In this document: positions 62,929-64,000 of the stretch, one piece after another
Position numbering within the stretch: position 1 is the stretch's first letter
Layout of the letters: each line of letters opens with the position of its first letter
Source of the DNA: Glandiceps talaboti
Lineage: Eukaryota > Hemichordata > Enteropneusta > Spengelidae
Direction: 5' to 3'
Length of the DNA: 64,000 nt
NCBI RefSeq assembly: GCF_964340395.1
Contig: NC_135558.1
Coordinates: forward strand, 21,538,871-21,602,870
Program-made: the position numbers and the translations under genes
Notes under the pieces: model-generated
Seen by the model: only the letters and a program-made list of their open reading frames with translations
The model's database searches: none
What the model was told of the DNA's origin: nothing

Positions 62929-64000
62929 GTACACCATTCTCTAAACTGAGTGTTCTACATGTATACCATACTTACACCATTCTCTAGTCTAAACTGAGTG
63001 TTCTACATGTATACCATACTTACACCATTCTCTAGTCTAAACTGAGTGTTCTACATGTATACCATACGTACACCATTCTCTAGTCTAAACTGAGTGTTCT
63101 ACATGTATACCATACTTACACCATTCTCTAGTCTAAACTGAGTGTTCTACATGTATACCATACTTACACCATTCTCTAAACTGAGTGTTCTACATGTATT
63201 GCATTCTTACACCATTCTCTAGTCTAAACTGAGTGTTCTACATGTATACCATACTTACACCATTCTCTAGTCTAAACTGAGTGTTCTACATGTATAGACT
63301 TACACCATTCTCTAGTCTAAACTGAGTGTTCTACATGTATACAATATACTTACACCATTCTCTAGTCTAAACTGAGTGTTCTACATGTATACCATACTTA
63401 CACCATTCTCTAGTCTAAACTGAGTGTTCTACATGTATACCATACTTACACCATTCTCTAGTCTAAACTGAGTGTTCTACATGTATACCATACTTACACC
63501 ATTCTCTAGTCTAAACTGAGTGTTCTATATGTATTGCATTCTTACACCATTCTCTAAACTGAGTGTTCTACATGTATACCATATACTTACACCACTCTCT
63601 AAACTGGGTGTTCTACATGTATACCATACGTACACCATTCTCTAGTCTAAACTGAGTGTTCTACATGTATACCATACTTACACCATTCTCTAAACTGAGT
63701 GTTCTACATGTATAGTATACTTACACCATTCTCTAACCAGAGTGTTCTACATGTATAGTATACTTACACCATTCTCTAAACTGAGTGTTCTACATGTATA
63801 GTATACTTACACCATTCTCTAAACTGAGTGTTCTACATGTATAGTATACTTACACCATTCTCTAACCAGAGTGTTCTACATGTATAGTATACTTACACCA
63901 TTCTCTAACCAGAGTGTTCTACATGTATAGTATACTTACACCATTCTCTAACCAGAGTGTTCTACATGTATACCATACTTACACCATTCTCTAACCAGAG
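62929..64000 (-). repeat. 48/43-bp tandem repeat, about 23 copies, running off the window
   Basis: Unit ACCATTCTCTAGTCTAAACT, GAGTGTTCTACATGTATACC, ATACTTAC (48 bp), or lacking AGTCT (43 bp). On the minus strand each unit carries GTGTAAGTAT, again a splice-donor-like sequence. Full and short units are interspersed, with a CCAGAG variant at the right end. Confidence 0.95.

Overview
The window is AT-rich eukaryotic DNA with introns, polyadenylation signals, TATA-type promoters and dense tandem and transposon repeats. It fits a marine invertebrate. A secreted single-domain C1q protein, Penelope-like elements, a BEN-domain gene fragment and LINE tails ending in ATTG repeats would all suit a mollusc, brachiopod or other lophotrochozoan, but also amphioxus or a hemichordate. 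The species cannot be fixed from the sequence. Roughly a third of the window is tandem repeat, so this looks like a gene-poor, heterochromatin-like or subtelomeric-like region.

Layout. 0.2-6.3 kb: a 169-bp satellite with a 4-unit higher-order repeat. 6.3-9.1 kb: dispersed repeats. 9.1-21.1 kb: a degenerate CTATA pentamer satellite, split at 12116-16568 by a 4.45-kb element with terminal inverted repeats, subterminal GATAGCTATC palindromes and a frameshifted BEN-domain gene. 21.4-22.2 kb: a dead Penelope-like reverse transcriptase, followed by another pentamer block. 26-28.5 kb: a 25-bp minisatellite interrupted by a Harbinger-like element with a TTA target duplication, itself holding a foldback. 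29-31 kb: LINE fragments and a possible solo LTR. 34.7-35.35 kb: a dead Penelope-like GIY-YIG endonuclease with a hammerhead-like motif just downstream. 37.4-37.9 kb: an intact intronless C1q gene. 40-42.6 kb: a small three-exon gene. 46.56-47.84 kb: a long imperfect foldback. 48.9-49.4 kb: a TATA-driven intronless membrane-like ORF. 54.5-57.4 kb: a 28-bp minisatellite. 57.5-62.2 kb: the 3' part of a minus-strand gene for a cysteine-containing, repeat-domain surface protein with a GPI-type tail. Its introns are full of tandem arrays (CRE octamers; amplified splice donors). 62.9-64 kb: a 48/43-bp array running off the window.

How genes relate. No operon-like or pathway grouping is visible. The C1q protein and the repeat-domain surface protein are both extracellular, and C1q proteins in invertebrates are commonly lectin-like recognition molecules, but nothing in the sequence links the two. 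Most other coding signal is decayed transposon. Exon models were made by eye from open frames and GT/AG sites and need transcript support.
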